64,000 nt of DNA, taken from positions 127,233 to 191,232 of the forward strand of contig JBBHKE010001289.1 in assembly GCA_037447655.1 (NCBI GenBank). Direction: 5' to 3'. Below the pieces are notes generated by a model. That model ran no database searches. It was not told the DNA's origin and saw nothing but the letters and a program-made list of their open reading frames with translations. The stretch comes from Zygnema cylindricum (taxonomy: Eukaryota > Streptophyta > Zygnematophyceae > Zygnematales > Zygnemataceae). This document shows positions 60,846-64,000 of the stretch, one piece after another (position 1 is the first letter of the stretch; each line of letters begins with the position of its first letter). The translations under genes were made by a program, and so were the position numbers.

Positions 60846-63022
60846 ATGTCCTTGGGTAATGAGGGAGGGTGGATTCAGGCTCCAGAAGGTGAATCTGCTG
60901 AATCTGCTGGTCAAGAACTCGCGAGCTCTGTGAGCAATGTGTTGGAGTCCGTATCTCATGGCAATCCTGAAACAGAAGATCGGGTATATGACTGCTTATG
61001 TGCAGTACATGCCATGTTAGACCCTTCAAATGCAGCTTGTGAGGTATGATTCTCCATCCCACAGTTTATCGTTTCTTTTCCATTTTTGACACCGTTTGAT
61101 GGTTTTACAATTCATGTTATGGAGGTCGACAAGTGCTCTTCACAGCAACTCCGTTCACTCTCCAACTTGTACTCTTTCGCTACAAAGCTTTACTGGACTA
61201 GGATGGAGAGAATGGAATCTTGTTCTTCAGTTTTGGTTGAACCAGGAGCTTAATAAAGTATCACAGGACTGGGAAGGAATGAATGAAATGTTGTTTTTCA
61301 GTTTTGGTTAAAGACTTAACAAAGTTTCACAGGACTGGGAAGGAGAGAATGGAATGTTGTTTTTCAGTTTTGGTTAAATTAGAAGCCTTAACAAAGTTTT
61401 ACTGGATAGGAAGGGGAGAAGAGAATATTGTCCTTCAGTTTTGGTTAGACCAGAAGCCTTAACAAAGATTTACTGGACTTGGAAGGAGGGAATATTATAT
61501 TGCTCTTCAGTTACGTTAAACCAGAAACGTGTTGCAGGGTCATTCGGAAATCCTTGCTGAGAGGGCAGGATGGGAGCTGTTTCAAATATTCACTTCCCCT
61601 CTGTGTGAGAGGTTGACACCCCGTTGTCAGGAGGCTTGTGGGAGGATATCTCTAGCTATCACAAGATTTGGCAATGCCCGGGAGCTTTTTACCATTCTCG
61701 TGGAGGTACGAGAGATAAGTTTGTATTCTCCTGCCATATTTTTCGGTATCTTTTAAGTTGTTGAATGAAATTTACTTTTCCAATGTTGTTCTTGCAGCTT
61801 GGATGATCAGCTCTTAGCTTACTTCCATTATTTGAAAGGGACTAGCTAGCTGCTTTACATTTATTACTATTCACATTGTTTAAGTCGTTCTTCCTCTAAC
61901 AGAGGCCTATTACGTTTTGTCTTAAACTTTAGTTGTAATTGTGATTCGAGCTTTTATCTTTCCAGACCTCTAGCGGAATCCAGAAGAATAATATCATCGG
62001 GAGTAAACCCTGTGCCTGTCAGTATGCAGGGTATTCAGAGGACACTGGAAAGTGCCATTTCAGTACAAGAAGGAGAGGAGTTGAAGGGTCAGCCATGGCT
62101 TCAGCTTCTTTACCTTCTTAATTGCTTCTCCGTAGGTGAAACATACTAAACATTAAACCCAACTCTTCTCTAGATAACAGACGGGCTAAACGCGACGGTC
62201 TGTTGGTCGACCAAAAGCTCTATTTAAAGCAAAGTTGTATTGGGAATTAAAGATTGGATGGGATACTCTTGCATGAACAAGCTCCTGAGAAGTAAGCGTT
62301 GTTGAGGCGAGGAACTAAGTTCTGGAAAATTTCTTACTTCCGAGGAACTAAGTTCTGGAAAATTTCTTACTTCCTTCCTCTTGTTTCATTTTTTATTTAT
62401 TTTTTAATGATGCTCTGTGCAGTACTTTCAAGAATACCTCGTCGAGTTGACCATTTCTTTGCGGAAGCTCGAAGGTTGTTGGTAAGAGTGGGAGAAGTTG
62501 CTGCTCAAGAAGAAACCGAAAATTTGTCTTTTTCTGATCGTGAAGCAGAAATGATAGGGAAAGATACGGAGGAAGAGACAGTGAAAAAAGTATTTGCAGC
62601 ACTCGTGGACATTGCCAAAGTTGCAACTGATTGCTGTGCAAAAGTGGAGGTGAGAAATGAGGCATTTAGTGGTTTGAGTTTTCATGAAATTGTCTTGTAA
62701 GGAAATTGTATGAGAGATGGTTTATGGGTTTGCTGGTCCAGTTTGAGGCGCCCTTCTTCACTGAAAGATGAATTAGGTCGCCTAATGGAGAAATTGAGCA
62801 ATGTACCTTGGAATTTGCTGAGTATGGATCATACGTGTTCAGTTTTTTTTTACACGGTGCGTCTCTGTGGTTTAAGTGTCCACTACTTTCTTTACTTTCT
62901 TGGAAACATTCTCAATTTTACAATTTTGTGGAATGCTTGGCTGTTTGTGTACATGTGACAAACAGGGAGATAAAAAATCTCGGTTGGAAAAGGAGGTGAA
63001 AGTATATGCATTTCAACTCATG
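60846..63022 (+). CDS. ALF4: ALF4/glomulin-like protein, partial gene model
   Basis: ALF4 and animal glomulin are helical-repeat proteins that bind RBX1 and restrain cullin-RING ubiquitin ligases. Exons supported: 60846-61043, 61538-61705, about 61966-62135, 62423-62649, 62966-63022. Most phases fit (0/0, then V split as G|TA, then 0); the third exon must be read from 61967 and its link to the second exon is out of phase, so a small exon or indel was missed. Resemblance from memory: ERAGWELFQIF... GNARELFTILVE, then LLYLLNCFSV joined to VLSRIPRRVDHFFAEARRLLVRV, and EKEVKVYAFQLM. The N-terminus may include an exon near 59067, and the gene must continue past 63022, perhaps past the window edge. 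Family assignment is moderate. Confidence 0.55.
61188..61530. repeat. tandem repeat of about 75 bp, five imperfect units, in an ALF4-like intron
   Basis: Each unit reads TTTACTGGACT-GGAAGGAGAGAATGGAAT-TTGTTCTTCAGTTTTGGTTAAACCAGAAGCCTTAACAAAG with small changes. The array fills most of the intron between exons 60846-61043 and 61538-61705, and its CTTCAGTTTTGG units contain many decoy acceptor-like sites. Confidence 0.85.
62308..62373. repeat. perfect 33-bp tandem duplication near an ALF4-like splice acceptor
   Basis: CGAGGAACTAAGTTCTGGAA then AATTTCTTACTTC occurs at 62308-62340 and identically at 62341-62373, about 50 bp before the acceptor at 62422. Confidence 0.95.
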
Positions 63023-63895
63023 GTAGGCTGTTAACTCCAGTCCAAATTTTTATGTTTTTTTCATGTGGAAAGCAATCTAATTTATTTCTCTATAGCATGT
63101 TCCTTAGTAATGCCAGATGAAATCAAGTCCTAAAAAGCACTGAGACAGCAGATTTTGGTGATATAATTAGTGTTGATAGAGGCCACGTGGGAGTATCCAA
63201 TAGCATTTGAGGTTGTATGTTGAGAATATATGGTGGTGTATTTCCTTTCAAAATTAACGTGGATATGCGAAGGTTGTCGAATATGTCTTTAGTATATACT
63301 GCTACTCTTAATGAGCGATCGTCTTTTTGAAATCCCTCATCTAGAGAAAGGTCATCGGAAAACCAAAAAAAAACAAGAAAAATAGGTCATATGGGAATGG
63401 GGTGTGAGGATATTCTGGAATATTTGAACGTCGTAACTATGTATCCCACAGGCCACGATTGTTTGGGATTGTGAGAGGTATTTGGGAGTTTGAGAATGTC
63501 TTAAGCAAAATGCATGTGCAAAGAGATGTTTGGAAATAGGGGAAGACTGGGTATTTGCAGTTTTTATGTGTGTATGGTATTGTCGGTTAGAAGGCCTTCA
63601 GATGAATCTGTGTCTGGTAAAATGCATGTGTCTCGGATTTTTGAAAATCTTGTTAGGTGTATCTGTGTTGCAGTTCCGGTTTTATATGTTGGAATGTATT
63701 GTGTGTAAAGGATTTTGTTTTTTATTGACATCGAAAACCTCCTCTGTGCTTCTGGTCCCTGTCATATGGCACATTGACTTGCATGAGCCAAAAAGTTAAG
63801 TCACTTTGGCTGCAAAGTGTGACCCTTAGTGCGGACCAGAGCTATGTTTCACATGATATGCGATTTGCACCAAGTCTTTATGATAGTCTTCTGCC
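63023..63895. other. intron or 3' part of the ALF4-like gene, no exon identified
   Basis: No open frame with recognisable ALF4 sequence. It may be a long intron continuing past the window. Confidence 0.4.
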
Positions 63896-64000
63896 TCTTT
63901 CCCTCTCCCTCTCTCTCTCTCCCTCTACCTCTCCCTCTCCCTCTCTCCCTCTCTCCCTCTCTCTCTCTCCCTCTCCATCTCCATCTCTCTCTCTCCCTCT
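63896..64000. repeat. (CCCTCT)n/(CT)n tract running off the window
   Basis: CCCTCT and CTCTCT units fill the last about 105 bases, as in the intron tract at 5965-6925. Confidence 0.95.

Overview
This is nuclear DNA of a land plant. The evidence is spliced protein genes with GT-AG introns, plant-type proteins (an ABA/desiccation-type LEA protein, a GDP-mannose pyrophosphorylase, a plant-type methionine gamma-lyase, an ALF4/glomulin-like protein), two Ty1-copia retrotransposons primed from initiator-Met tRNA, and long CT microsatellites. Proteins with expanded low-complexity parts and the mix of genes make a bryophyte (liverwort- or moss-like) host my best guess, but that is inference.

Layout. 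1-5.5 kb: AT-rich, gene-poor, with several degenerate repeat arrays and one inverted-repeat element (4180-4719). 5.56-7.86 kb (+): a three-exon gene for a 77-aa cysteine-rich membrane protein that single-frame ORF calling misses; its second intron holds about 1 kb of almost pure pyrimidines. 10.6-13.45 kb (-): six-exon GDP-mannose pyrophosphorylase. 15.56-20.80 kb (-): decayed Ty1-copia element. 21.8-23.7 kb (-): three-exon LEA protein with a mitochondrial-type presequence and an ACGT-core (ABRE/G-box) cluster upstream. 24-28.3 kb: repeats, no gene I can support. 28.3-32.75 kb (-): RBM41-like RNA-binding protein. 33.5-35.85 kb: three DNA transposons nested inside one another. 36.18-42.34 kb (+): second Ty1-copia element with a perfect 5-bp target duplication. 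42.8-43.0 kb: foldback MITE. 44.4-47.4 kb (-): six-exon methionine gamma-lyase. 49.4-58.2 kb (-): six-exon Mediator subunit MED14, predicted 2,023 aa. 59-64 kb (+): ALF4/glomulin-like gene running toward the right edge.

The genes belong to ordinary separate pathways (cell-wall and ascorbate precursor, methionine catabolism, desiccation protection, transcription, RNA processing, cullin-RING control) and show no operon-like or cluster logic. The notable content is the small hidden membrane-protein gene with its pyrimidine-filled intron, the nested transposon stack with readable target duplications, and a TACACCG-terminated inverted-repeat family present at least four times. I found no evidence for a wholly new biological system. 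Exon borders were read by eye from splice consensus, phase and remembered family similarity; no alignment or transcript data were available.
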